Shown here: positions 19,229 to 29,159 of the stretch, piece by piece | How the letters are laid out: every line of letters starts with the position of its first letter | How positions within the stretch are numbered: the first letter of the stretch is position 1 | DNA from: Bradyrhizobium guangzhouense | Lineage (GTDB): Bacteria; Pseudomonadota; Alphaproteobacteria; Rhizobiales; Xanthobacteraceae | DNA length: 64,000 nucleotides | Assembly (NCBI RefSeq): GCF_004114955.1 | Contig: NZ_CP030053.1 | Span: 2,046,001-2,110,000, forward strand | Direction of reading: 5' to 3' | The notes under the pieces: generated by a model | What the model saw: only the letters and a program-made list of their open reading frames with translations | What the model was told of the DNA's origin: nothing | The model's database searches: none | Made by a program: the position numbers and the translations under genes

Positions 19229-20154
19229 TACGAGCGAGCCTCGCGCGAGAGGGCCGCCCCTAAGAAGCCGCCGGGGAAGAACAGGACGACGAGCAGGGCG
19301 ACTGCGGAGACGATGAAGGTCGCAAGCTCGCCGGTCGGGCGCAAAAATTCGCCGGCGACGATCAGGAAGATCGCGCCCAGCGCCGCGCCGAGCACCGTGC
19401 GCCTTCCGCCGAGCACGGCCGAGACGATCACGTTGACGCCGACCGCGACGTCGACGACGGTGCCGACCGAGGCGGTGCCGAAGTAGAACACCAGCAGCGC
19501 GCCCGACAGCCCCGAGAAGAACGCGCTGACGATGAAGGCCGCGAGCTTGTGCTTGACGATGTTGAAGCCGAGCGCGCCGGCCTGCACCGGATCCTGGCCG
19601 CTGGCTTGCAGCACGAGGCCGACCGGCGATTGCGACAGGCCGTAGAGGATCGCCGCCGAGATCGTCATGAAGCCGAGGGCGATCCAGTAATTGGCGCCGG
19701 CGTTGATGGTGATGACGTCGGGGATGGTGAGGCCGATCTCGCCGCCGGTGAGATCCGCAAACACGACGACGAAGTTTTGCAGCATCAAGACCGCGACCAG
19801 CGTGGTCAGGCCGAAATACGGCCCGCGCACGCGCAGCGCCGGCAGCGCCAGCACGAGGCCGGCGACGACCGAGGCGAGCGCGCCGAGCACGATGCAGAGA
19901 TAGACCGACCAGCCGAACTGCGCATTGAGGATGCCGGCGGTGTAGGCGCCGACGCCGATCAGGAAGGTCGGGCCGAAATTGACCTCGCCCGCGAAGCCGA
20001 ACAGCAGGTCCCAGGCCATCGCGAACACGCCGAAATAGAACGCGACGGTGAGAAGGCCGAGCACATAGCCGGAGACATAGAGCGGCAGCGTCGCCGCGAC
20101 GATCACGAGCGCCAGCGAGACGAAGAACAGGCGCGAGGTAAAGAAACCAGCCAT
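19228..20154 (-). CDS. Branched-chain-type ABC permease, LivM class
   Basis: A 308-residue hydrophobic inner-membrane protein of the LivM family, recognised by MAWDLLFGFAGEVNFGPTFLIGVGAYTAG near residue 45 and a late VSAVLGGRRTVLGAALGA motif. It forms the channel with the LivH-type protein encoded just upstream. Its ATG at 20154 follows a GGGGAGG ribosome-binding site, and the stop shares a base with the start of the fused ATPase. Substrate specificity is set by the binding proteins and cannot be read from the permease. Confidence 0.9.
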   Translation of the reverse strand: MAGFFTSRLFFVSLALVIVAATLPLYVSGYVLGLLTVAFYFGVFAMAWDLLFGFAGEVNFGPTFLIGVGAYTAGILNAQFGWSVYLCIVLGALASVVAGLVLALPALRVRGPYFGLTTLVAVLMLQNFVVVFADLTGGEIGLTIPDVITINAGANYWIALGFMTISAAILYGLSQSPVGLVLQASGQDPVQAGALGFNIVKHKLAAFIVSAFFSGLSGALLVFYFGTASVGTVVDVAVGVNVIVSAVLGGRRTVLGAALGAIFLIVAGEFLRPTGELATFIVSAVALLVVLFFPGGFLGAALSREARS

Positions 20155-20155
20155 C

Positions 20156-21031
20156 TCAGCGCCTCCCCAGAAGGCCCTGGGGCCGGATGTACATCACGAA
20201 CACGAGCAACAAGAGCGCCGGAATGGTGCGATAGGCGGGCGAGACCAGATAGGCCGTGAGCGTTTCGAGATAACCGACCACGAAGGCCGCGATCAACGAG
20301 CCGGAGACGCTGCCAAGGCCGCCGAGCACCACGATCGAGAACGCGCTCGCGGTCAACGGCCCCACGCTGTAGGAGCTGACGCCGAGGAACATGCCGAGCA
20401 GCACGCCGGCAATGCCGGCGAGGATGCCGTAGATGGCCCAGACCACGATGTAGATGTTGGTGAGCTCGAGCCCGAGCAGCGTCACGCCGCGCGGGTTCAT
20501 CGAGGCCGCCAGCACCGCCTTGCCGGTGCGGGTGCGGTTCACCAAGAGCCACAACAGGGCGATGACGAGGCAGCACACGATGGCGGTGAAAATCTCGTTC
20601 TGAGGCGTGCGCACGCCGAGGATGTCGACGACGCCTTCGACGATCGGCAGCACCGTCTTGGCGTTGTTGGTGAAGAAATAGGCGATCAGCTCCTGGATCA
20701 TGATGCCCCAGAGCAGCGTTCCCGTCAGGACGAAGATCTCCTTCTCCTCATTCGGGATGCGCCGGGAATCCTGGATCGGCTTCACGACGGCGAAGTAAGT
20801 CAGGAAAGCGGTGAGGAGGGCGACGCCGACGCCGACAAGTGCGCCGGCATAAGTGCCGACGCCCAGAATGCTCGCGGCGGCCCAGGCCGCCACCGCTGCC
20901 GCCACCATGATGGCGCCGTGGGAGAGGTTGAGCACGCCGGAGACGCCGAAGATCAGTGTGAAGCCCGTGGCACCGAGAGCGTAGAGAGCGCTGATGGCAA
21001 AGCCATCGATCAGAATCTGGAAGGCTCGCAT
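20156..21031 (-). CDS. Branched-chain-type ABC permease, LivH class
   Basis: A 291-residue permease of the LivH family with the conserved early motif LYALGATGFTLIFGVSGVLNLSHGAIMVAAAV and the late SAFSIVVLGGLGSVSGSLIAAFVVGYLET. It pairs with the LivM-type protein, whose gene begins one base after its stop. The start at 21031 has no strong ribosome-binding site. It lies 109 bases after the binding-protein stop, with a strong hairpin between, which probably lowers expression of the membrane genes relative to the binding protein. Confidence 0.9.
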   Translation of the reverse strand: MRAFQILIDGFAISALYALGATGFTLIFGVSGVLNLSHGAIMVAAAVAAWAAASILGVGTYAGALVGVGVALLTAFLTYFAVVKPIQDSRRIPNEEKEIFVLTGTLLWGIMIQELIAYFFTNNAKTVLPIVEGVVDILGVRTPQNEIFTAIVCCLVIALLWLLVNRTRTGKAVLAASMNPRGVTLLGLELTNIYIVVWAIYGILAGIAGVLLGMFLGVSSYSVGPLTASAFSIVVLGGLGSVSGSLIAAFVVGYLETLTAYLVSPAYRTIPALLLLVFVMYIRPQGLLGRR

Positions 21032-21107
21032 TGATGGTTGGCAATCCGCTCTATGAGCTGGCAGTCAGGCTGCCGCTTTGAGGAAAGGTGCAGCGCCGCA
21101 AGTGGAA

Positions 21108-21132
21108 GCTCCCGGGACGTGGTCCCGGGAGC
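21108..21132 (-). promoter_or_regulatory. Intercistronic hairpin between binding protein and LivH-type permease
   Basis: GCTCCCGGGAC and GTCCCGGGAGC form a perfect 11-base-pair stem with a 3-base loop, starting 8 bases after the binding-protein stop on the reverse strand. No T-run follows, so partial termination or 3'-end stabilisation is more likely than full termination. A comparable hairpin follows the binding protein of the sugar operon at 3076-3099. Confidence 0.7.
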
Positions 21133-21140
21133 AATTCCGA

Positions 21141-22385
21141 TCAGTTGCTGAGCTTGATGAAGCTCGGGAACTTGATGTCGGCCTTGGCGACGTCCTTGGG
21201 CCAGACCGCGATCTGCTTGCCGTCCTGCCATTGCAGCATCAGCCCGGTGATCAGGCCCTTGCCGTATTTGATCGAGTGCGTGAACGGATCGTCCTTGCCG
21301 TAGAACTGGACGCGGCCGATCGTGCCTTCCCAGTCGGTCTTCTCCAGCGCGTCGACCAGCTTGTCGGCGTCGGTCGAGCCGCCGCGCTTCACCGCGTCCG
21401 CGATGTAATAGACCTCGTCATAGGCGGTGTAGCCGGCATAGGAGGGATAGTTGCCGAACTTCTTCCTGAAGTTTTCCGCGAACGGAACCGACTTCGGCGT
21501 CACCGCGACGCCGGGCCCGGAGACGCCCTGATAGAGCACGCCTTCGGCGGCCTGGTTGGTGTCCTTGCCGAAGGTTTCGTTGGTGGCCTGCGAGGAGATG
21601 CCGAACATCGGGATCGGCACCTGCTGGTTCTTCCACTGCACCGTCGGCTGCACGCCGACATGGGAGATGCCGGTGATGATCACGTCGGGCTTGGCGCCCT
21701 CGATCTTGTTGAAGATCGGGGTGAAGTCGGTGGTGTCGGGCGAGAAGCGGATGTGGTCGAGCACCTTCAGCCCGATCTTGGGCAGGCATTCCTCGTAGCC
21801 GACATCGAGCGGCTTGGTCCAGGCGGCGTCCTCGCTCATGATGACCGCCGTCTTCATGTGCATCTTGTCGACGAGCAGGTCCTTGGCGCCGTCGCAGACG
21901 GAGAGAGCCAATGCCGCCGAGGTCAGGTAGCCGTGGAAGGTGTACTTGTTCTTCTCGTATTCGGCGTGGACGCTCTTGCTGATCTCGTTGGAGGCCGCGC
22001 CCGGCGTGACGAACGGCGTCTTGAGCCGCGATGCCCACGGCTCCAGCGCCAGCACGACTTCGCTGATGTAGCTGGCGATGACGATATTGACCTTGTCCTC
22101 GTTCACTGCGCGCTGGAACGCGCGCACCGAGTCGGCCGAGGAGGAGTGATTGTCGTAGCCGATGATCTCGATCTTGCGGCCGTCGACGCCGCCGCCGGCA
22201 TTGATCTCGTCGGCGGCGAGCTGAGCCGCCTGCGGGATCGATGCGCCGGCAATCGCCTGCGCTTCCGCGATGACGCCAATCTTGATCGGATCGGCCGCAA
22301 AGGCCGTACCTGAGGCTGCCAACAACGCGCCCGCCGCGGCCGCACCAAACGCACTTCGCAATGCACCAGAGAGTGCCTTATTCAT
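21141..22385 (-). CDS. Branched-chain-amino-acid-type ABC binding protein (copy 2)
   Basis: A 414-residue LivJ-type binding protein, first gene of the operon. The signal peptide (MNKALSGALRSAFGAAAAGALLAASGTAFA) precedes ADPIKIGVIAEAQAIAGASIP. It closely resembles the copy at 16471-17709 (see that entry); both keep the VGVQPTVQWKNQQVPIPMFGIS block. The promoter must lie in the 229 bases between its ATG at 22385 and the oxidase gene at 22615. A stable hairpin follows its stop. The ligand is not identifiable; the family includes receptors for branched-chain and aromatic amino acids, amides and aromatic acids. Confidence 0.9.
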   Translation of the reverse strand: MNKALSGALRSAFGAAAAGALLAASGTAFAADPIKIGVIAEAQAIAGASIPQAAQLAADEINAGGGVDGRKIEIIGYDNHSSSADSVRAFQRAVNEDKVNIVIASYISEVVLALEPWASRLKTPFVTPGAASNEISKSVHAEYEKNKYTFHGYLTSAALALSVCDGAKDLLVDKMHMKTAVIMSEDAAWTKPLDVGYEECLPKIGLKVLDHIRFSPDTTDFTPIFNKIEGAKPDVIITGISHVGVQPTVQWKNQQVPIPMFGISSQATNETFGKDTNQAAEGVLYQGVSGPGVAVTPKSVPFAENFRKKFGNYPSYAGYTAYDEVYYIADAVKRGGSTDADKLVDALEKTDWEGTIGRVQFYGKDDPFTHSIKYGKGLITGLMLQWQDGKQIAVWPKDVAKADIKFPSFIKLSN

Positions 22386-22614
22386 ATTGTTCTCTCCCTT
22401 GAACCAAGCTTCTTTGAGCTATTACGTCCGGACTATACCGGCGAGAGAATCCTCGGCAAGTGAAACTGTATTCAGGGGTGTACGATGGGGACTAAAGTCT
22501 AGCTGCGCAAATATCGGGCAGGCGCAGCGTTATTCCGCACGCAGACATGCAGATTTCGTCGAGGGGCATGCGCAGCCATGCTGGTCGGCAACTCGGCACA
22601 AGACAGACAAGATG

Positions 22615-23718
22615 CTAGCGCGCCTGCAGCAGCGATGGGTCGAGCGGCGCGAGCCGGCCAGGGGCGAATGGTGCGAGGCTCACCTCGCGTGCGACCCCAT
22701 CCGCGATCAGCTGCGCCAGCGCTTCGCCGGTCGCGGGCGCATTGAGGATGCCCCAGACATTGTGGCCTGTCGCAACATAGAGACCTTCGCTCTGCGGTAT
22801 GAGGCCGATCAGCGGCAGGCCATCCTCGGTCACGGGCCGGAAGCAGGCCTGCTGCGCGATGATCCTGTCTGGCCGGAACAGCGGTGACAGCCGCTCGCAC
22901 ATGATCTGAAGGCGCGCGATTGCTTCGCGGTCCGGCGTCACCGCTGCCGGATCGAGTGGCAACGGCGCAATGTCGGAGAGCGCGGTGACATGCGTGCTGC
23001 CGTCGGCACGCGGAAACACCTCAATCGACACAGTGCCGCCTTCGCTCTCGCACTCCAGGAACAATGCGTCAGCCGGCACGTCTGCTCCCGTATCGTACAC
23101 GATGCTCGGGCTGCGCTGGCCGTAGACGGCGGGCAGGCTCATCCATTGCGCCGCGAGCAGCGACCACGGTCCCATCGCGATCACGACGGCATCGGCGTCG
23201 ATGACGTCGCCGCCGACCTCGACGCCCTTCACCTTCATGCCATCGGCGTCGCGCACGATGCCGGTAACGCGTCCCGATCGAAGCTCGGCACCGTTTGCAA
23301 GCGCTGCGTTCATCATGCCCGATGTGAATTTGCGGGGATGAACGATGGCCGTTGTCGCTGCCGTGCCGATACGCTGCGTGATGACGACACCATTGCTCAG
23401 CCAGTCGAGCTTGGACCGCGTAGTCCGGCGCGCATCGTCGTCGGGTGCGACATAGCCGCTATAGGCGGTCATCGGGCGATAGCCCCAATCGCCCGCGATC
23501 CTCTCGGGCAGTTGCGCGTGAAGCGCAAAGCTGCGTCGCGCCAAGGCATCGAGCGGGGTGGCCGCGCACCAGTCGCGCGCCAGAAAGCCGCCGGCCTTGC
23601 CGGAGGCCGCGGCCGCTACCTCGGTCCGTTCGACGACGATGACGTCGACGCCATGGCGGCGGAGGAAGTAAGCAGTGCAGGCGCCGATCACGCCGCCGCC
23701 GCAGATCACAACGCGCAT
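22615..23718 (-). CDS. FAD-dependent oxidoreductase, glycine/D-amino-acid oxidase (DAO) family
   Basis: A 367-residue DAO-fold flavoenzyme. The Rossmann motif RVVICGGGVIGACTAYFLRRHGVDVIVVE opens the chain, and the late segment PVTEDGLPLIGLIPQSEGLYVATGHNVWGI is the family's second FAD-binding block. Family members oxidise glycine, sarcosine, D-amino acids or opine-like secondary amines. It lies 40 bases downstream of D-Ala-D-Ala ligase on the same strand, so the two are probably cotranscribed, pointing to D-amino-acid metabolism, although an imino-acid or opine substrate is equally possible. The start at 23718 has a GGGGAA-type ribosome-binding site. Confidence 0.85.
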   Translation of the reverse strand: MRVVICGGGVIGACTAYFLRRHGVDVIVVERTEVAAAASGKAGGFLARDWCAATPLDALARRSFALHAQLPERIAGDWGYRPMTAYSGYVAPDDDARRTTRSKLDWLSNGVVITQRIGTAATTAIVHPRKFTSGMMNAALANGAELRSGRVTGIVRDADGMKVKGVEVGGDVIDADAVVIAMGPWSLLAAQWMSLPAVYGQRSPSIVYDTGADVPADALFLECESEGGTVSIEVFPRADGSTHVTALSDIAPLPLDPAAVTPDREAIARLQIMCERLSPLFRPDRIIAQQACFRPVTEDGLPLIGLIPQSEGLYVATGHNVWGILNAPATGEALAQLIADGVAREVSLAPFAPGRLAPLDPSLLQAR

Positions 23719-23758
23719 GGCTTGTTCCCCGATCCGCGCCTACGTTTGCGAAGACAAT

Positions 23759-24877
23759 TTAGCTCGAATAGCGGCGTTCCAGCGCATGTCGTTGTCGATA
23801 ACGGTCGAGCGCCAGATGGACGAGGCGGGTCAGCAGCTCGCCATACGGCACGCCCGAGGCTTCCATCATCTTCGGATACATGCTGATCGAGGTGAAGCCG
23901 GGCAGGGTGTTGATCTCGTTGAAGCAGAATTCGCCGGTTTGCCGGTCGAGGAAGAAATCGACGCGCGCAAGGTCGCTGCATTCGAGCGCGGCGAAGACCT
24001 GCACCGCGAGCGCGCGCACGCGCGCCATCTGTTCCGCGTCCAACCGCGCCGGAAGATCGACGCGCGCGCCGTCAGGATCGAGATATTTGGCCTCGTAGGA
24101 ATAGAATTCGTGCTGGGCGTTGGGATTGAGCTCGCTGGCAACGCTCGCAAACAGCGTCTCGCCCTCGAGCACGGCGACCTCGATCTCGCGGGCGTCGATG
24201 CCCTGCTCGACCAGCACCTTGAGATCATAGCGAAACGCGTCATCGAGCGCGGGCCCAAGCGCATCCCATGTCTTCACCTTGTGGATGCCGACACTGGAGC
24301 CCATGTTGCACGGCTTGACGAACACGGGCAGGCTTAGGCCCTCGACGGCGCTCACGAGAGACGCAGCGCGATCGGTGACAAAGGCTTTGCGCGTCAGCAC
24401 GCGATAGGGCGCCACCGGAACGCCGGCGAATTGCGCGAGCCGCTTGGCGACATCCTTGTCCATGCTGACGGCCGAGGCGAGAACGCCCGATCCGACATAG
24501 GCAATATCGGCGAGCTCCAGCAGGCCCTGCACGGTGCCGTCCTCGCACAGCGGGCCGTGCATGACCGGAAACACCACGTCGATCGCGATCGGGCCGCCAG
24601 CGCCTTCGACGACAGGCATGAGAACGCCGCGTCCGTCAGTGCCTCTGGCGAGCCGCATCTCGGGCGCACCGGACAGGATCGGCAGCGAGGCCTGCGCCGG
24701 GTCGATCGCCGACAGATCGTTCCATTGCCACCGGCCGGTCTTGTCGATGGAAACAGGGATCACCTCGAAGCGCGCACGGTCGAGATGCCGAAGCACGGAG
24801 GCGGCGGATTTCAGCGAGACCTCGTGCTCGCCGGACCTGCCGCCATAGAGAACAACGACGCGAATTTTCTCTGCCAT
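23759..24877 (-). CDS. ddl: D-alanine--D-alanine ligase
   Basis: A 372-residue ATP-grasp ligase that joins two D-alanines for peptidoglycan. Visible features are VVLYGGRSGEHEVSLKSA at the N terminus (catalytic Glu), FVKPCNMGSSVGIHKV, YSYEAKYLDPDG (the Tyr of the omega loop that favours D-Ala over D-lactate), and RVDFFLDRQTGEFCFNEINTLPGFT with the metal ligands. Length and the EAKY context fit the DdlA group. It lies outside any cell-division cluster and next to a DAO-family oxidase, so it may be a second copy beside the one normally found with ftsQAZ; that copy is not in this window. Confidence 0.93.
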   Translation of the reverse strand: MAEKIRVVVLYGGRSGEHEVSLKSAASVLRHLDRARFEVIPVSIDKTGRWQWNDLSAIDPAQASLPILSGAPEMRLARGTDGRGVLMPVVEGAGGPIAIDVVFPVMHGPLCEDGTVQGLLELADIAYVGSGVLASAVSMDKDVAKRLAQFAGVPVAPYRVLTRKAFVTDRAASLVSAVEGLSLPVFVKPCNMGSSVGIHKVKTWDALGPALDDAFRYDLKVLVEQGIDAREIEVAVLEGETLFASVASELNPNAQHEFYSYEAKYLDPDGARVDLPARLDAEQMARVRALAVQVFAALECSDLARVDFFLDRQTGEFCFNEINTLPGFTSISMYPKMMEASGVPYGELLTRLVHLALDRYRQRHALERRYSS

Positions 24878-24961
24878 GGCTCAATTATCACGCGCGGTAT
24901 CGGGAAGTCACCTCTCTTGCATCCATCTTCACACGTCGATGAAGAACATTCAAAACGAGGC

Positions 24962-24985
24962 GGCGCCGGCGGGAACGCCGGCGCC
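24962..24985 (-). terminator. Hairpin terminator downstream of the exported SMP-30 gene
   Basis: GGCGCCGGCG and CGCCGGCGCC form a perfect 10-base-pair stem with a 4-base loop, 25 bases after the SMP-30 stop on the reverse strand. The downstream reverse-strand sequence GCCTCGTTTTGAATG gives a weak T-tract. It likely separates this gene from ddl. Confidence 0.55.
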
Positions 24986-25010
24986 CCATAGCAATTCAGC
25001 TCACACCGGC

Positions 25011-26213
25011 TCAGCCGGGCCCCGCGCCTTGCGTTGCCGTGTACACCGCGTAGAGCGACTGGCTCGCGGCCATGAACAGGCGGTTGCGCTTGGGGCCGCC
25101 GAAGGTGATGTTGCCGCAGACTTCGGGCAGGCGAATGCGGCCGAGCAGCTTGCCCTCCGGTGACCACACCGTCGCGCCGTTGTAGCCGACTGCGCGACCG
25201 GCATTGCTGGAGGCCCAGACATTGCCATTGACGTCGCAGCGCACGCCGTCCGGCCCGCACTTCACGCCGTCAATCATGAAGTCGCTGAACCTCTTCTGGT
25301 TCGATAGCTTGTTGTCGCTGCCGACATCGAACACGAAGACTTCGCCCTTGCCGCCGGGGCCGGTGTCGCCGGGGCCCTTGCCGGTCGAGACGACGTAGAG
25401 CTTCTTGTAATCGGGCGAGAAGCACAGGCCGTTCGGATCGGGCACCTGATCTTCGGTGACGACGAGATCGACGCGGCCTGAGGGGTCGATGCGATAACAG
25501 TTGGTCGGCAGCTCGCGCTTCTTCGGCATGAAGTCCGCCGGCTGGCCGATCCTGGGATTGAGCTTGCCGCCCGAGTCGGGCTCGCCCTCGTAGAGCTGGC
25601 CGCCATAGGGCGGATCGGTGAACCAGTAGCTGCCGTCGGGATGGGCGACGACATCGTTCGGCGAGTTCAGCTTCTTGCCGTTATAGTTGTCGCAGAGGAT
25701 CGTTGCGGTGCCGTCGTTCTCGTAGCGCGTCACCCGGCGGGTGAGATGCTCGCAGGAGAGCTGGCGGCCCTGGAAATCGAACGAATTGCCGTTGCTGTAA
25801 TTCGACGGCATGCGAAATACGCTGACATGACCGTCATCCTCGCTCCAGCGCATCTGCCGGTTGTTTGGAATGTCGCTCCACAACAGATAGCGGCCTTGCG
25901 CACTCCACGCCGGGCCTTCCGCCCACAACACGCCGGTGTAAAGCCGCCTGATCGCGGTGTTGGGCTGCGCGAGATCGTTGAAGGACGGATCGACGGCGAT
26001 GATGTCGGGGTCCCAGAAATAGGTGGTCGGCGCGCCGCGGGGGCTGAAGTCGCGCGGCGGTGTGGTGATCGTCGTCGGTGGGGCGGCAGGGCCGGTCTGG
26101 GCCAGTGCCGTGCCCGTTCCGGCCATCGTGGCCGCGGCACCGATCGCAAAGCCCTGAACCAGCGTTCGTCGTGAAAGCGCAGCATCCTGCTCACGCGTCT
26201 GTTGGCGTGTCAT
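25011..26213 (-). CDS. SMP-30/gluconolactonase-family protein, Tat-exported
   Basis: A 400-residue propeller enzyme of the same family as 15408-16310, but with a twin-arginine signal peptide: LSRRTLVQGFAIGAAATMAGTGTALA within the first 40 residues. The catalytic body shows WAEGPAWSAQGRYLLWSDIPNNRQMRW, LNSPNDVVAHPDGSYWFTDPPYG and PNGLCFSPDYKKLYVVSTG. It also carries an insertion of about 50 residues (EGEPDSGGKLNPRIGQPADFMPKKRELP) that the cytoplasmic paralogue lacks. It probably hydrolyses a sugar lactone in the periplasm. The ATG at 26213 follows GGGAGG by 7 bases. Confidence 0.88.
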   Translation of the reverse strand: MTRQQTREQDAALSRRTLVQGFAIGAAATMAGTGTALAQTGPAAPPTTITTPPRDFSPRGAPTTYFWDPDIIAVDPSFNDLAQPNTAIRRLYTGVLWAEGPAWSAQGRYLLWSDIPNNRQMRWSEDDGHVSVFRMPSNYSNGNSFDFQGRQLSCEHLTRRVTRYENDGTATILCDNYNGKKLNSPNDVVAHPDGSYWFTDPPYGGQLYEGEPDSGGKLNPRIGQPADFMPKKRELPTNCYRIDPSGRVDLVVTEDQVPDPNGLCFSPDYKKLYVVSTGKGPGDTGPGGKGEVFVFDVGSDNKLSNQKRFSDFMIDGVKCGPDGVRCDVNGNVWASSNAGRAVGYNGATVWSPEGKLLGRIRLPEVCGNITFGGPKRNRLFMAASQSLYAVYTATQGAGPG

Positions 26214-26441
26214 TTGCGTCCTCCCGGGTCATCTTGGCTGACCGGTTGATCCGGCCGAGCAAGCGCAAGGTTAGTCCGGTCTGCGGCGGGTTGCGAGAGG
26301 AAGGTTCGCATCCTCTGCGCGATGCGCCGAGGTCGAAACATGGCCGCATTGCGGCCGCGCGTGGGCAAGCGACAATGCATTCGCTTTCTGCAGTTCGCAG
26401 GAAGCGAGCTTTGGTCATGTCAAGGCTTGACCTCGCACGCG

Positions 26442-26753
26442 ATGCTTCGCAAAAACGTTTGGGGCGCAAGGTCGGAGTTGGTTGTGGGTGTCGTCATACT
26501 GATCGTACTGCTCGCGATTGCGTTTGCTGCCGGCTATGTCGTGCGCGATCTGAAGTCTCGCAAACGCCGTGCAGAAGCCCGCCGTTGGACCGACTACGCG
26601 CAGCCGGATTGGCTGAACGCCAATGCGCCTGCCAACACCAACGAAGTGACCGCCACCAATCAGATCGCGGGTGCGGCCACCGGCGAGCTTGGTCGGCTTG
26701 GACAGATGCTGGATCGCTGGGAGACCAGGGCCCGCGCGCGCCGGGTGGGGTAG
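26442..26753 (+). CDS. Small single-pass membrane protein, hypothetical
   Basis: A protein of about 103 residues with one strongly hydrophobic segment, ELVVGVVILIVLLAIAFAAGYVV, followed by a basic stretch (RDLKSRKRRAEARRW) and a hydrophilic tail containing two Asn-rich elements. This layout suggests an N-terminal anchor with a cytoplasmic tail. The start is uncertain: ATG at 26442 has no clear ribosome-binding site, while GGAG precedes TTG/GTG codons near 26482-26488. I do not recognise the family. It stands alone between the SMP-30 gene and leuA. Confidence 0.45.
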   Translation: MLRKNVWGARSELVVGVVILIVLLAIAFAAGYVVRDLKSRKRRAEARRWTDYAQPDWLNANAPANTNEVTATNQIAGAATGELGRLGQMLDRWETRARARRVG

Positions 26754-27148
26754 GCTAGACGCCCCAGCATTCTGCTCCGCTCATCCGGCTACAAGAACTC
26801 GCGTTGCCGACAGGGCAAAACACGCAAGCGCTTGGTCAATCGGTGCGCTTCAAAATATTCCACTTTACCGAAATTCGGATCGACGACGTGGAGAGGGCGC
26901 TTGGCTCCATGACCGTGCGACGGCCCGGCTGCATCGTGGCCGTACATCCTTCGCGGCTTTGCATGCGTTGCTTCGCACCTCAGGACAGCGGGCCGATAGG
27001 GAGCCATTCTTGATCGGGTCAGCCCCCCTGACCATCTTTTGGCGTTGCAGTTGCTGCCATTTCTCGTCTAGAAACGACGCACCGAGCCTCCCGGCAACCA
27101 ACCGTCAACGGTTTTGACCGAGGATTTGGGGCTCAAAAGGGTCTGGCA
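26754..27148. other. Gene-free stretch with probable repeat remnants before leuA
   Basis: I find no supportable gene here. The segment from about 26807 to 26885 (GGCAAAACACGCAAGCGC, then AAAATATTCCACTTTACCG) and the one from about 26930 to 26995 (a CATCCTTCGCGGCTTTGC to TTCGCACCTCAGGACAG stretch) resemble, from memory, degenerate copies of dispersed repeats common in Bradyrhizobium intergenic DNA. The leuA promoter should lie in the last part, upstream of the leader ATG at 27149. Confidence 0.4.
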
Positions 27149-27265
27149 ATGCTGATTCGCGGCCAAATCGATGGGATTTTGGGGGAGGTGGCTCTGGCCG
27201 CCGCCACGATCCCGGCCGCGCTGCCCACCCTGCTTCTTGGCGGGCTTCTTCTTAGCTGCCCCTGA
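27149..27265 (+). CDS. leuL: Leucine-rich leader peptide of leuA (attenuator)
   Basis: A 38-codon ORF beginning ATG at 27149, 7 bases after AAGGG, and ending TGA at 27263-27265. Near its end it reads TLLLGGLLLSCP and stop: six leucines in eight residues, five of them CTT, which appears uncommon in the neighbouring GC-rich genes. A leucine-rich peptide ending just before pairing RNA segments and about 110 bases before leuA is the classical layout of ribosome-mediated attenuation. Scarce charged tRNA-Leu would stall the ribosome on this run and change the downstream fold. Comparable leuA leaders have been predicted in Rhizobiales. Confidence 0.8.
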   Translation: MLIRGQIDGILGEVALAAATIPAALPTLLLGGLLLSCP

Positions 27266-27337
27266 GGGCCGGCTGGGCGCTGCGCGCCTGGGCACTCAGG
27301 GGTTGGTCGAGATCACCGGACACCTCAAGCGCCCAGC
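27259..27337 (+). promoter_or_regulatory. Alternative RNA pairings of the leuA attenuator
   Basis: Two perfect pairings interlock. CCCCTGAG at 27259-27266 (over the leader stop codon) pairs with CTCAGGGG at 27295-27302, and GCTGGGCGCT at 27272-27281 pairs with AGCGCCCAGC at 27328-27337. Each stem encloses one arm of the other, so they would be mutually exclusive as simple hairpins. A ribosome at the leader stop would block the first stem. No strong T-run follows the second stem (AAATTTTGC comes 30 bases later), so the final step could be termination or masking of the leuA ribosome-binding site. Confidence 0.65.
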
Positions 27338-27375
27338 AGGACTGACGGCGCGAAAGCTCAAAAGGAAATTTTGCA

Positions 27376-28938
<1,563 letters not shown>

Positions 28939-28950
28939 CGAGCGAAGCTT

Positions 28951-29028
28951 GTCATTCCGGGGCGCCTCGCAGAGGCGAACACGGAATCTCGAGATTCCGG
29001 GTTCTCGCTGCGCGAGCCCCGGAATGAC
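28951..29028. repeat. Intergenic palindromic repeat element after leuA
   Basis: The element begins GTCATTCCGGGG and ends CCCCGGAATGAC (perfect reverse complements) and has an inner 16-base palindrome, GGAATCTCGAGATTCC, at 28983-28998. It can fold into a long cruciform. I recognise this family from memory as a high-copy intergenic repeat of Bradyrhizobium and Rhodopseudomonas. Transcribed, it would form a strong hairpin at the leuA 3' end. Confidence 0.75.
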
Positions 29029-29159
29029 GGCACTTATTCATCATGAATGGCTGCTCTGCTCACGGGCGATAGCGGCTCAATGCGCGAGCCGCTATTGAAG
29101 CTGTCGGCTCAAGATCGCCGTCCGCGCGCGGGCGGCCCAAATAACGACAGGGAGAGATT

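Noticed and set aside
17672..19486. 604-codon open frame on the forward strand opposite the fused LivG-LivF gene
   Set aside because: It is the antisense frame of a GC-rich gene; its protein is low-complexity (rich in Arg, Asp, His, Leu) with no family motif, while the reverse strand encodes clear ABC ATPase motifs.
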